64,000 bases of DNA from assembly GCA_050084515.1 (NCBI GenBank), contig CM114272.1:35216001-35280000 (forward strand). Direction: 5' to 3'. Positions 49,156-62,322 of the stretch are shown here, piece after piece. Origin of the DNA: Blasia pusilla (taxonomy: Eukaryota; Marchantiophyta; Marchantiopsida; Blasiales). Each line of letters starts with the position of its first letter. The first letter of the stretch is position 1. The notes below the pieces were generated by a model. That model saw nothing but the letters and a program-made list of their open reading frames with translations. It was not told the origin of the DNA and made no database searches. The translations under genes were made by a program, and so were the position numbers.

Positions 49156-50251
49156 GTAGAGAGCACGACTAGTGCAGCATGCCCACGAGGAGTTGGATCA
49201 CTTTGGGGTGAAGCGGACGTACAACTTGCTTCAAATTTAGTATTGGTGGCGAGGCATGCAGATTGACGTTCAACAGTTTGTTGCCAGGTGCATGGTGTAT
49301 GATCGGGTCCGAGCATCGTTCAATGCTCCGACTCCACAATTGCATCCATTACCAATCATAGGCTTAGGGTATAGATGGAGTTTGGATTTTGCAGGACCTT
49401 TGCCTTTGACGGAGCGTCACAGTCGTTATGTGTTGGTGATGGTCGAGCACTTCTTGAAGTGGATCGAGTTGGTTGCATTTCTGGACAAAGCGAGTGAGGG
49501 AGTAGCTTATGCCTTCCTTGACAGAAAGCTGAGTCATTATGGCGCACCGGCTGAGGTGTTGACAGACCAGGGTACCGAGTTTCGCGGTGAGTTCCAGGCC
49601 TTGTGTGATCAGGCGCTGATCGACCATCGCACGACTTCGCGAGATCATCCCGAGTCGGATGGATTAGCGGAGAGAGTTGTGCAGACGGAGAAGAGGGGTT
49701 TACGCAAGTATGGCTTGCAGAGAGGTCACCTAGGAGATTGGGACCTCCAGTTGCCATGGTTGGCGATGGGATACAGATTCAACAAGCAGACGTCCTTAAC
49801 ATCTTTTTCACCGTACTTGCTACTTTATGGTCGAGAGCCAGATTTACCTGCGGCCATTTGTCGAGATGCTGGTGAGGTTCTGGACCTTGATGACCCAGAT
49901 GTATGGATGTGAGCATATTCTCAGAGGGCTGAGTTGTTTTGGAGAGTGATGCCCATGGCGTTCGAGAACTTGGCGATTGCGCAGTATTGGGATACGTTGA
50001 GGTATGCGACTTTTCAGGGTGGTGGTTATCGACCAACTATCCTGAGGTTTCATCAAGGAGATTATGTCTACTTGCAGCAGACGACACCGACGACGTTGGA
50101 TGTGACTGCAGAGCACACTATCCTGAGAGTGCGGGACGTTTGGCCATCCGGTGTTCTCTTGCTAGAGGGACGCGATGGTATGGTATGGTATGGAAGGACC
50201 ATGTGCGTAATTGTGCGCCATGTCACCTTCCTAACATTGATGGTACAGTAG
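49156..50251 (+). pseudogene. Integrase of element G
   Basis: The zinc domain reads HAHEELDHFGVKRTYNLL with CMVYDRVRASF, in which the second Cys of the usual CxxC is Tyr. The catalytic triad is visible: LDFAGPLP (Asp), TDQGTEFRGEFQ (Asp) and HPESDGLAERVVQ with the Glu. This full D,D-35-E core is the best preserved in the window. The C-terminal part has GDYVYLQQTTPTTLDV and ILRVRDVWPSGVLLLEGRDG. Stops at about 49238 and 49910 interrupt it; the latter matches CGA-like Arg in copy C. At 50170-50195 a TATGG repeat shifts the frame away from the PHD finger. Confidence 0.9.
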
Positions 50252-50286
50252 ATCCAAGCTCAACAGTAGTTCCAATAGGCTTGTGT

Positions 50287-50421
50287 TGTATGTTGTGTGG
50301 TTCTGCTCATGGTGCGGCCATGATGCTAGTATGTGATGGATGTTCGAGAGGTTGGCATATGGCATGTCTGACGCCACCTCTCACTAGGGTTCCTCGGGGA
50401 CGATGGATGTGATCCAAATGT
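50287..50421 (+). pseudogene. PHD finger of element G
   Basis: C-x2-C (CMLCGSAHG), C-x2-C-x4-H-x2-C (VCDGCSRGWHMACL), then RGRWM, stop, SKC. The seventh zinc ligand codon is TGA (50410-50412) where copy C has TGT, so the finger is truncated by a stop. It is out of frame with the integrase because of an extra TATGG unit at about 50170-50195. Otherwise the pattern is the same as the PHD of element C and supports a family-wide module. Confidence 0.85.
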
Positions 50422-50614
50422 ATATAGAGGAGATACTAGGCAGGTTTCGATTCTGACTTTTTCTGTGACATGGATGACAGGAAGGCGACTAACGATGGGG
50501 CCATATGGGCACCCGGGTTTCTTGCTCTTAGCGTCCTAGAGATGTATGTCATGGTAGGTAGGGATAGATGACTATCTGGAGTTAGAGGAACCTAACCACC
50601 AGCTAGAGGGGCGA

Positions 50615-51384
50615 TTGGAGATATTTTGGTACTTCTCGCCTCTGTGTTTGGATGCCATGAGTTAGCATGGGATCATGCATGTTTGTGTGTGTGTTCGGTG
50701 ACAGTGATGTATGTCATGTAGTGATGTGTATGCGCACGATAACTGTCACGTCTTTTAGGATAGATCGGTGAGATCTAGTAGAGCGCCTTCGTGAGTAGTG
50801 GAGGACAGAATCAGTAGGTTGAGGATGACCTGTTGAGGCCCCGGAAAACTTGAGAGAGCAGGTTTCCCCTTCGTTTCGGCTCATTTGGAGTCATATTGAG
50901 GAACTTACTATTTTAGGTAAGTACCATTTTGAGTATATGATAGACTTTCTATTTTTGGTAAGTGGCCCTTGACCTCCTACATCAGGTCAAGAGTCAAGGA
51001 GGTGACTTGGGAGAATAGGTTATCATGGAGAGAGCTTGGGAGAGGGGAGGGGTATACCTCAAGGAGAGAGAGCTTGAGAGCTCATTCTCTCTTTGATGAA
51101 CCTCTTGGCATGAGGCGGCGGAGTTATAGTCCCTTGCCTTGTAAGTGTAACCCAAGCCTCTCATTAGGAGAGTGGGTTTGGTTTGACATGAGAGAGAGTG
51201 CACACCTTTGAGAGCTATGGTGTGAGATGGTGTAGAGAGAGATTGGATCTTACTTTATTGGAGATATTTTAGTACTTCTCGCCTCTGTGTTTGGATGCCA
51301 TGAGTTAGCATGGGATCGTGCGTGTTTGTGTGTGTGTTCGGTGACAAGGATGTATGTTGTGTAGCGATGTGTATGCGCATGACA
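50615..51384 (+). repeat. Beta LTR region of element G (X-Y-X arrangement)
   Basis: A purine tract (agaggggcga) precedes segment X (50615-50743), Y (50744-51257; starts TGTCACGTC) and a second X (51258-51384; ends GCATGACA). X copies are about 90 percent alike by eye. TG...CA ends fit LTR = Y+X (641 bases). The same X sequence bounds the Helitron at 20131-20247 and, reversed, at 24412-24533. Confidence 0.7.
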
Positions 51385-52030
51385 CGGGAGAGGCAGGTTG
51401 CTTCCGCATGTGAGTAATGGGTAGTAAAAAATAACATGAAACATCATGAATGACGGTCGGGTTTCCGCACTTTCCATGACCCCGCCCTCGCCCTTAGCCG
51501 CTCCCAAACTTAAAGAAAGACCTCATCCCGAAGTGTCATATCTAGTCCTAGGCCCATCTATGGGCTACACTCTTATCACGGATGCCAAAGTAGGGTATCG
51601 ATCGCTTGCCCTGCCTCTATTCCCTGAGACGACGTATGGCCACAAGGTATAAATGTGAGTTTTACGACCTATTGTAGCGGCCGTAACAAACAACGAACGT
51701 ACCACTCTCCTCAAACCCAGCACTCATGGGTTCCAGCGACATGCTTCCAATCACAGATCGCCACGTCAAGCTGCACCCCACCTTTAGGCAGTCAGATCCC
51801 ACCACGTCACCCTCTCCCCGTCCTCTAATGCTCCTGCAGCACTGAACTCTCCGAATTCCCTGGTTTCATCGTCGGGTCCGAGACAGTGGGAGGGAGGGTG
51901 ACATCTTTCTCACGTCTGAGTGGGGTGGGGTTAGCGAAGGGCTTCGGACTTTACTGAGTGGGTATTGGGAAGAAAGCAGAAGGGAAAAGAGTCCGCTTCG
52001 TTCTGGGCTGGCACCATTGAATACTGTGTC
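51385..52030. other. Intergenic, upstream of the UBE2E gene
   Basis: No gene recognised. Short frames on both strands are not conserved-looking. The transition from transposon to gene-flanking DNA occurs here, near 51385-51450. Confidence 0.5.
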
Positions 52031-52212
52031 TCTCTTCTTCTTCTTCTTCTTCTTCAACGCTTCACCATTCTCCTCATCGTCGTCCGAGGTCACCCTCTCG
52101 CGGACCTCACCTTCCATTCATTCACATTTATAGGTTGCTCGCGTTGTTCGGCTCCCTCGAGTCGCCGTGGGGGTAGAACTGCGGTCGATTAAGTGACGAG
52201 TTAGGCGTCCAC

Positions 52213-52255
<43 letters not shown>

Positions 52256-52501
52256 GCTGAGGCCTCGTCTTTCACGGTTGTAGGTCGCTCGGGGCTTTTG
52301 TCCAGCGGGAGAGCGGAGCGTGGATTGATTGAGTGAACAGAGAGAGAGCGAGAGAGCGAGAGAGAGAGGGGTTCTTCCATGTTTAATGTGGAGTACTGGC
52401 AAAACTGTGTAGAAGCGTGGAGGTGAGTAGAACGGAATCTTGCGGTGGGAGGATTTGAGTGCGGATTGACTGCTTGGATTAAGGAAGGAAGGGTGAGGAG
52501 A
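52031..52501 (+). promoter_or_regulatory. Promoter/5' leader of UBE2E gene with CTT, CT and GA microsatellites
   Basis: Pyrimidine runs include a CTT repeat (about 52031-52055) and a CT repeat (about 52210-52250); a GA-rich run lies at about 52339-52370. CT-rich tracts close to the start codon are common in plant promoters and leaders. No TATA box is evident. Function as promoter is inferred from position. Confidence 0.55.
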
Positions 52502-54285
<1,784 letters not shown>

Positions 54286-54499
54286 GGAGGTTATTTTAGG
54301 CTCTAGATGTGGAAGGTTAAGATTTTCTTAACAGTAGGTGCTGTGTATAGAACATTTTTGAGGATTGGCAAGTTGTTGGGATGATTTAATTGCTGGAAGC
54401 AACTCACTCTGTCTGTTGTTGTTGATTGCTGTCGTACTTTCATGCTGTGTACAGATGATACGAGCCAAAATTTAGGGTCTCTGCAGTTGCATTAGTTGA

Positions 54500-54505
54500 A
54501 ATAAA
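54500..54505 (+). terminator. Poly(A) signal AATAAA of the UBE2E gene
   Basis: A canonical AATAAA lies 215 bases after the stop codon, at a normal distance for a plant 3'UTR. Use is inferred from position. Confidence 0.55.
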
Positions 54506-54509
54506 AGGT

Positions 54510-57500
54510 CATATTCTTTGATTCTTGGGTTGCACAGCGAATTCTATGTGGCAATTCCCGCGGCCGTTTAGGTGAACACATGCAGATCCCAGGGTGGCTG
54601 ACCGGTTGATGGTATCAACCATCACTTCCACTCGCTCTATGTGAAGTGCTCACAACTCACAGAGATTGTACAAGGCTGTGGGGCTGCAATACATGGAGTT
54701 GGATGCAGTCTCCATTAGTACTGAAGAAGGTTGGGTGTTTAACAGTCTCTGTCCGCTGGATGGAATCCGAGCTGCTGTTAGGTTTCTACATCACCATTAC
54801 GGTTGTAAGTCCTTTACTTTAAATGCTCCTCCTCACGGAACATTTATAATCGCGAGCAGTAGACTGGCCATTTCAGTCATCATCTGCATCACAAACCCCT
54901 TTTCCACCTTTTCTTCTTATGTCTACAAGAGCGCACCGGACTACACACGCCATGATGGGCGTGCAAAGTGGAATCGCCTGGTTACTTACTCTCTCCATCG
55001 CAAACCACTATACAACAACCCAGAGCTCAAGAGGGACCGGGTAGTAGCGGAGGAATTGAACTTCCCTCTTGGAGTACGTAGGAACGCCTCTTGGAGTACG
55101 TAGGAACGCAGAAAGGAAATCCACCATCCGCCCGTGAATGGCAGCCGCTAATCCACCTTCGCCGCCTTGCGATCCTCGCGTTTTCTTTCAAAGACCTTCA
55201 GGGTGGTATCCACTCCCCGAACATCAAATCATGGTCGCCAAACAACAGAATGCGTCTGCTTCCGATCTGGTGCTCCCGATGCCTTCCCAAGAAGGCCACT
55301 GCCAGCAAAGGCGTTTAGTTCCTCAACTGACTGCCTGCCTGCCTCGTTTTACTCTATAGAGAGGAGTACAACGAGAACGGCGCTGAGCACGCGACATTGC
55401 GATTCTGCTCCCGATGCTTATGCGCCGTAGGCAGCTGGACTTCGTCACCAAACGACGACGATTAGATATCTACACGGGTGTACAGAGCCCGAGAGGGGTG
55501 GATCCACACAACGTGCCTTCGTTCCATCACGACGTAAAGAAAGAGAGAGGAGGAAAGGGTCGCAGTGCCTGTGCCGCGCAGGATAAGCATCTGTATGAAA
55601 CGGCCCCATCCTCCCCACCGCACTGCATCGGACCAGTGCTTTTTGGTCATGATGGCAACCACCTCGTGCACATGGCGCGGAGCAACATGTATATATGCTG
55701 CGCTGCTACTACGACACGGGGTGTGGAGGGTGTGCTCTCCGGGTAGAGGACGTTGTCTTTCACTTGTCAGTTACTTCCTTTCCTCTTAAACCCAGGGAAC
55801 AATCGTAAGAGCGTCTGGTTTCTATGTTTTAAACGCAGAAATTCCATTCTTTCAATTTCGCACTCTCTTCAAATTTGCATCACTCCCAAAATATGTGTGA
55901 TCTTCCTTACTGATCCCTCCTAGTCCACTCTTCAAGAAAGAATCTAAGTTTAATACATATAAACTGTACTGTATCACGAATCCCAACCAGGGTTTGCAAT
56001 TCTAAGGAGATGAGCTCCAAATGAAAATGAGTTTCATCCGAAGTATACCTTTGGAAGTGTTTTAGGAAGACTTCGCACTTCAACTTTACTCTAAGATATG
56101 GTAACTATCCACTCCACAAACTCTGTTCTTAGCTTCATTTGCAGTTTTCGAACACTTTTTGGTTTCTATATTTTAGACGCAACCATTCTTTCAATTCCGC
56201 ACTCTTTTCAAATTTGCATCAAAGTGTTTTAGAAAGGACTTCGCACTTCATCTTTACTCTAAGGTATGGTAACTATCTACTCTACAAACTCTGTTCTTAG
56301 CTTCATTTGCAGTTTTCGAACACTTTTTTAAGAGAATATTTTTCCATTTGCGTCGCTTAAAAAATGCTTCACACGTGACATTATGGTAATTCTTTTATTA
56401 AAAAGACGTAGTTGTTTGGACACAAGATAAGTTTGGACAATGATTCAACATAAAATATAACTAGTATAATGCCCGTGCCCTTTCCTTTGGACATTATAAT
56501 ATTACTCGTATTTTTTGGTACTGGTACCTCCTCTAAGGCTTGACATCCATTTCTAAGGCATTCATATCATTTTGAGAGAGGGAATTAAGTTAAGAAGAGA
56601 TAATTAAATTAAATGAAGAAGGGAAAAGAAAACCACAAAAGCACTAGATTTTTATTTATTAAAATTTAAAAACATTCATGTGTAGAGGGGCAACACTTTG
56701 GAATCATGATACAAGCCATGTAAAATTATCTATCCTATGTTTCGGATAACCATTATTATTATTATTATTATTGTGGATAATATATGTTGCTTATTTAATG
56801 TCGAATTATTATGGTAATTCCAAATACTGGTTTTCTTTCTATATTGGTTTTAGTTTCCATTATTTAAAAACTGACTAGTGCGGGTCTAATCATGAAAACT
56901 GGATGTGATTTAGTGTCCTCCTCCTCCGATTTCACAAGGAAACGTACTTTTATGGCAATGTAACATGTGCACAACATCACATGCGAGTATGTTCGATAGA
57001 TGGGTTGGGCTCTGTCTATCCCTTCGAACTTAGTGTCGTTGGGAAAAAGAGTTCCATGTCACTTTGGAAAAAAGTCATGACTCCCTTTCCCAGGCCCTTA
57101 AAATCCTCCCATCCCTTCTTCATTGGGAAAACTTATGTTATCTCCGTTTGAAGTTGAGAAATTTTGTTCCCTTCACCTTACTAAAATTCATCCTCTTTCT
57201 CTCTCATTCGGAAAAACAACTCTCTCCAACATGCTCCTTCTCATCATGGGAATAACACTCCTCCCCTCTCACATGTGGGCGTCATTCCAACCTTCAACAA
57301 GTGAATATTAAATCCATATTATTATGAGAGAATTAATTCTATGACGTGTGACTCTCCTTTGTCTTCTCACACATGGCGTTGAACATGCTTCCCTTCCAAA
57401 GATAAAAATATTACTTGTAGTTTTGTATGCGATATCCCTTAATAATAAAAGAATAAGACAAGTATCGACAATAAAAATGCCTTAAAATTTTACTCCAAAC

Positions 57501-57580
57501 CCATCATCTTTTAATTACGGTACAATGGATAATGAATGCTTTACTATCTCTTACACTCTCTCATTTTGCTTAGTTATGAC
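54510..57580. other. Intergenic region with local duplications, no gene assigned
   Basis: Frames of 60-145 codons occur at 54666-55103 and 55091-55789 but none carries a domain I recognise. Near 55066-55108 a 22-base unit (cctcttggagtacgtaggaacg) is repeated in tandem. A larger duplication is listed separately at 55815-56335. After about 56340 the sequence is AT-rich, with an ATT run at 56752-56772. Confidence 0.5.
55815..56335. repeat. Imperfect direct duplication, 167-base offset
   Basis: A segment starting agtgttttaggaagacttcgcac at 56056 recurs at 56223 (agtgttttagaaaggacttcgcac), continuing through ggtatggtaactatc and cttcatttgcagttttcgaacac. The preceding unit (tttggtttctatgttttaaacgc, from about 55816) recurs at about 56158. 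Units differ by small deletions. It is non-coding. Confidence 0.75.
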
Positions 57581-57960
57581 CTAAACGCTTGAGATCGTCG
57601 AAGACGGAAGCCAAGAAAGCACCATTTGCAAGAACGAACTGGAATCGAGGAAAGAAGGAGAGTTCGAGGACTTGCTGATGGTATTGCGATTTTTTTTGAA
57701 CATTCTTCGAAATTCGAAGAGTAGTCGACGTCTTTTCACGGATTCCTCGAGTTCGGAACGGTTTCCATCATCTTGTTCCAATGTTCACAGGATGCTTGCT
57801 TGCCTTTCTGCCTCGCTCTTCTCTTCTTCCTCTCGCCCGATCTCACGGCGACGATTCACCATTTCAAGCTTTCGTTTCAACATGTCCCCAACTTCTTCAC
57901 GCGTCCAGGACGAGCAGATCTCATCTCTTCGCGCACTGCGTGACCTTTCTCGGCACGTAG
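57581..57960 (-). other. Possible coiled-coil exon or relic on the minus strand, unknown
   Basis: A minus-strand frame reads charged, helix-like sequence: TREEVGDMLKRKLEMVNRRR, EIGREEEKSEAERQASIL, a TGA, then ELEESVKRRRLLFEFRRMFK and a Ser-rich tail ending in TAA near 57581. Heptad-compatible charge patterns suggest a coiled coil. With the stop it is either a relic or part of a spliced gene. No family recognised. The plus strand has a 98-codon Ser-rich frame over the same bases, likely a shadow. Confidence 0.25.
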
Positions 57961-58031
57961 GACGCTGACGCTGGCGAGGCGAGGCGACAACATCGAAGAG
58001 TGTAGGTACGCTTTCCTCTCATGCTAGCTAG

Positions 58032-58361
58032 CTAAAACGCCGCCGCCTGTGATGCAACATTTCTCCATTCAATTCCAAAACAAATATGAGATCCGTCCCC
58101 AGAGATCGGAATGTGAACATCTTTGCCGCTCATTCGTTCTCTACAGAGTCCTTTCGAGTAACCATGATCGTTCGCCAGACTCACGACACCAACCAACGAA
58201 CGAACGAGCTGACGAGCTGGGAACTTCCAGGACATCGCCATAGAGCAAACGTGATCATTTATTTGCTCGAGTTTTTCTAAAGACTTCTGAGCAGACACCC
58301 TCGAGCGAACTGGGAATTCCAACCCACTGACTGCTTTGGAAGAATCACCGAAACGAGGCAA
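58032..58361 (-). other. Open frame of about 109 codons, unknown
   Basis: A minus-strand frame lies just upstream of the coiled-coil frame and may belong to the same transcription unit. It begins at a TTG rather than ATG, so an upstream exon would be needed. Visible sequence includes SAQKSLEKLEQINDHV and VHIPISGDGSHICFGIEWRN. I do not recognise it. Confidence 0.2.
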
Positions 58362-61300
58362 GCGATGTCCGAGTCCCGCTCAACGACTGTTGTACACTAG
58401 TGGCTAGTGATCCTCAATCTGTGCGTGGATTCTTGCGTTTTTCCATCGGATCTCGAGGTGGATTCTTGGGGTTGCATAGTGGTGGCTAGTAGCACAACGA
58501 CGTCCAAATGAGCAAAGGTGCGCACGAGTTTCCATGAGGATTCTACATGAGGGTATGGTGGCATACAAATGGTAGGAAACCTCGACCCGGTCCACAATTC
58601 TTTCTTATCTTGCATGGGTGAATGAAAATTAGCTCGAGAGACGACAAAAGGCCGTGATCGGAACGGGTGAATGAATATTAGCTCGAGAGAAGACGGATGG
58701 CTCGGGTTTCAAAGGAGGTTAGTGGGGAGAGCAACACTTGTCAATCATTAAAGGCCGAAAAAGACATGGGTCATCCGGAGGGAATGCACCGCATGTGAGG
58801 GCGCGCTCCCATGATAATGAAAATTAATAAGTGACATGGATGGTATTTGTAATTTTTAACATTAGTGTCCTTAAGATGCTTTGGGTCCAATTTCATGTTA
58901 ATAATAATGATAATGATCATTTTTTATGCCTTTTTTTCTAACAAAATTTCTTGAAAGTATGCTCACCAATCATTTCTAATAATTATATGAATCCAACTCT
59001 TAAGAGCTATTCTAGATAAGGCCAAATAAAATTCATCACTAGAAAACATATTTGTAGGTAAGTATGTGCACCTTTATGCAATGTTTAACCTTTAAATAGC
59101 TCGTTTTCGAAATTTGATTCTCCTCAAATCAAATGCTAATATGTAGTCCAAATGTTATGCACCTACTCGCATGAATCTTGACCTTTTGTGTCGAGGAAGA
59201 ATGCATTTAACAAGTCACACACTCTCTCATTATTGATGTGGGTCCAAACATTCTTACATTAGCCACGGTTTGGGCAAACAAACCTTGAGTTTGGGTCTTG
59301 AGTCATCCTCAAGCTCAACGTATCCAAACACGGTTGAATATTCACCTAATTCCTCATCCCCTAGTACACAAAAACCATTCAAGATTTGGGATAGAGCTCC
59401 TTGACGTAGGAATTTTGAAATTGTGCCACACGTTTGAAGGTCCCAACTACGTAATGGATCTTGAATGAGCCTCTTACGGGAGCTCAATCTTTGCGTCCCA
59501 AATCAAGGTCCAAGCTCAAGGTCCAAATTGGATTACCTGGATTTTTTTTGATGTCAAATCCCAATATTAACCTCTTAGTTCATGCCGTGCCCTTGGTTCA
59601 ACTTTCATGGTTTCTAAGATGAGATGCATGTTCCAAACTCCATTAGAGATTCTCCCCTTATATATAGTTTTAGAAAAAAAATTAGCGTATTTTAACCAAA
59701 AAATCTCTATTGGGTTGCTCCTTGTGGCTTCAACCCAAACTATCGTTCTGAAAATTTTGGGGCCTATTTTAACATTTTTGCCTATGTGTTTGATTAGATA
59801 TTTGGTGCGTCGCAACCATATCCAAAAAAGCTATCCAACGCCAACTTCTTCATCACAAGCACATCTATTATGATCTTAGACATGAAGAATCTCTTCATGC
59901 TCTATCAGATTCCAAGCTACATTGCACTCTCCTTGGAGCCCAACTCTTGATGTTTCTGTGATAGTAGGCTCACACTAGCATGGAAAGTTTTAAGAGTTTG
60001 AACAACAAGACTTGAATTGCATAAGCAAGATACAAGCCTTGATGGCATCTCGGATGATCAAATGCTAGTAAAAACTTGAGAAGAGCGTAAGTTCTACAAG
60101 AGAAGTCACACTCCAAAAATCAAGGGAGGAATGTCACTTGACCAAGAGCCAAAGAGGGAGACAGCGATACCCAAGGCATTGACAAGCTCTATGCATGAGA
60201 ATATCCTAGACTTGAATTGTTCAATGGGAAGTTCAGATCTAGATTCAAATGACTCTGCACTTTATGTTCTAATGATGGAGATCATTTCATAACAAATAAT
60301 CCAACAAGGTAAATAAATTGTTGACTTGGAGGAGGTTCAAAAAAGTAAGAATGAATTCAAAAACTCTCTTTTATTCAGGTATATCCTCTCTCTCTCTCTC
60401 TCCAAGTCCTATCCCTGATGTTCTTTGCATGTAGGTCATCTACTCGACCCTAATATGCAGTAGTGGATCAAGGGGAACTTCCCATAAAAAACTTCACGAA
60501 ATATATAGGGAACTTACTTGAAGTAGTAAGTTCCTAAAGAGTAACCTCTAAATGAACCCAAATAAAGGGAGAGCCTACAATTTTAGGTTGTCTTACTTCT
60601 CAACAAACCATCCTTGACCTATTGGGCTTGGTGTTCAATCTCCCTAGATGCGTTATACGAATACTCTGCATTTGACTATAAAAGACACAATATTTTCTCC
60701 TTGTCCTTTCAATGGGTTCTCCTATCTTCTTTCATTCACCACATGTTTTTCCTCTTTCTCCCAAGCTCTTTTTTCAGGTGAACTTTGATACCCATATTAA
60801 GATTGACTCTATCCCAAATGAGGGGATGAGTAATGTGTACGATTATCCATATAATGGAGTTCTCAAATGCATGGTTATTTTTCGATACCTCCTCTTTCCA
60901 CCAATTATGCTTTTATAAACTATGAATGGTGTGAAAAGAGAAGCAAATGATACTCAATTGATGATTGGTAGATTTGTGCATGCCATACATGCAAAAATAA
61001 TCAATTTCTAGTTTTTATAACTTTTCCATGATTATTAATAAATCTCTTTGTCAACCTTTAAAAAATATTTATCAATGGAGTCATGGTCGTTTATACATAA
61101 CGCAACATTATCTAAAATAAAACAAAATAAACCCAGATGATTCTCATTCCAATTAAGAAAAGAAGACCATATAATTAGTGCATAGACAAAGTTGAAAGGG
61201 ATCAACCTTTGACTGTCCAACATCAACATCCAACCTTTGGCTGTCCAACATCAAACAATAACTTTCATCTATATTATTATTGGAGAGTGTTGTCTTGATT

Positions 61301-61460
61301 TGCAAACACTTCTCCGACAAACACCACCTTTGACATGCTACTGACAACATGAAAATTTATATACATCAATAGTCAATTCATGGGCTGTTCAAACCCCTTT
61401 TTATTTTCCGGTGCATAACATAACATGGGCTTTTTTACTTTAAAGTAATTGAAAATCTTA
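58362..61460. other. AT-rich intergenic region, no gene seen
   Basis: Only scattered short frames. A 30-base unit (gggtgaatgaaaattagctcgagagacgac) recurs 50 bases later at about 58616 and 58667. A perfect hairpin is at 60509-60534 (10-base stems, 6-base loop). A CT run is at about 60386-60405. Confidence 0.55.
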
Positions 61461-61467
61461 AAAGTAG

Positions 61468-61818
61468 TTGAGAGATTTCGTTTTAGATAGTGCATCATTC
61501 ATTTCTGCCAGAACTGATCCAAGACACCGATTAATGAAAACATTTCTTTCCCGATTAATTAAGAGTTCCACCATCATATACCTCACCCAATCCAAGAAAG
61601 ACGACCAGGACACCTGCACCGGAGAAAGAAAACCCGCACCCGTAGAGCAGGTGGAAAGATACGTGAATGAAGCAAGCGTTAAAGTGGCGCTCTTATCCCC
61701 TCTACTCGCCCCCACGCTGGGACTCGTTGGCCTGCAACCGCTCGTCTACCGGAAGTATGAGAGTGCTCGTACTTCCGGTAACTTCTCCGGCGTCCAGCCC
61801 CAAGTGAGAGTCGCTTGA
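61468..61818 (+). other. Open frame of 116 codons, unknown, with internal hairpin
   Basis: A plus-strand frame contains ERKPAPVEQVERYVNEASVK and a hydrophobic ALLSPLLAPTLGLVGLQPLV. No family recognised and no start evidence. An inverted repeat (ACCGGAAGTA at 61748-61757, TACTTCCGGT at 61770-61779) lies inside. Coding status is doubtful. Confidence 0.2.
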
Positions 61819-62322
61819 AGACGTCACTTCGACGATCGGATGAAACGGAGTCCCAACTCGACGATCCGAACGGATCCTCCCCGAGAGTGACTTATCGAAC
61901 TAGACTCGGTTTCGACTTGAAAGCCTACGAAGTCGCATGTGATCTTGGGTTCGTGTCTCACTGCGAATCAGAAGCTCGTTTCTGCGGTCCGAGTGACGGT
62001 TGTCCAGATATCGAATTCGTGGTTCCGTAATGGTTCCTTGGAACAATCAATCTATGAAGCTTAGGCTGCTGTGGAATCTAGAAACCTCTCCATAGAGACG
62101 AGAAATCTTGCGAGACTTCCTTTCTATCCTGCGGTTTGAGGAGCGACAAAGGGGAGGGGGGGGGGAGTGCTGAGAAAGATGAGTACAATGGATCCAGGTT
62201 CATTCCTGTACATTGAATTTATACATATATACACCGAGACTTCGACATATGCACAATGATGAGAGCCGTTTTCTAGAAAACTGCGATGAGATGAGATGCG
62301 ACGAGATAGGCATCGCCTTCCC

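Larger units (their letters stand above)
46188..51384 (+). mobile_element. Gypsy-DNMT element G (5'-truncated) with beta LTR
   Basis: It starts in the linker before the methyltransferase and continues through methyltransferase (46240-47240), RT/RNase H (47348-49155), integrase (49156-50251), PHD finger (50287-50421), 3' untranslated region, purine tract (about 50601-50614) and LTR segments (50615-51384). From 47348 to 50251 the coding is in one frame with only in-frame stops and no frameshift. The coding region is homologous to C, but the LTR is unrelated to C's alpha LTR by eye. Confidence 0.85.
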
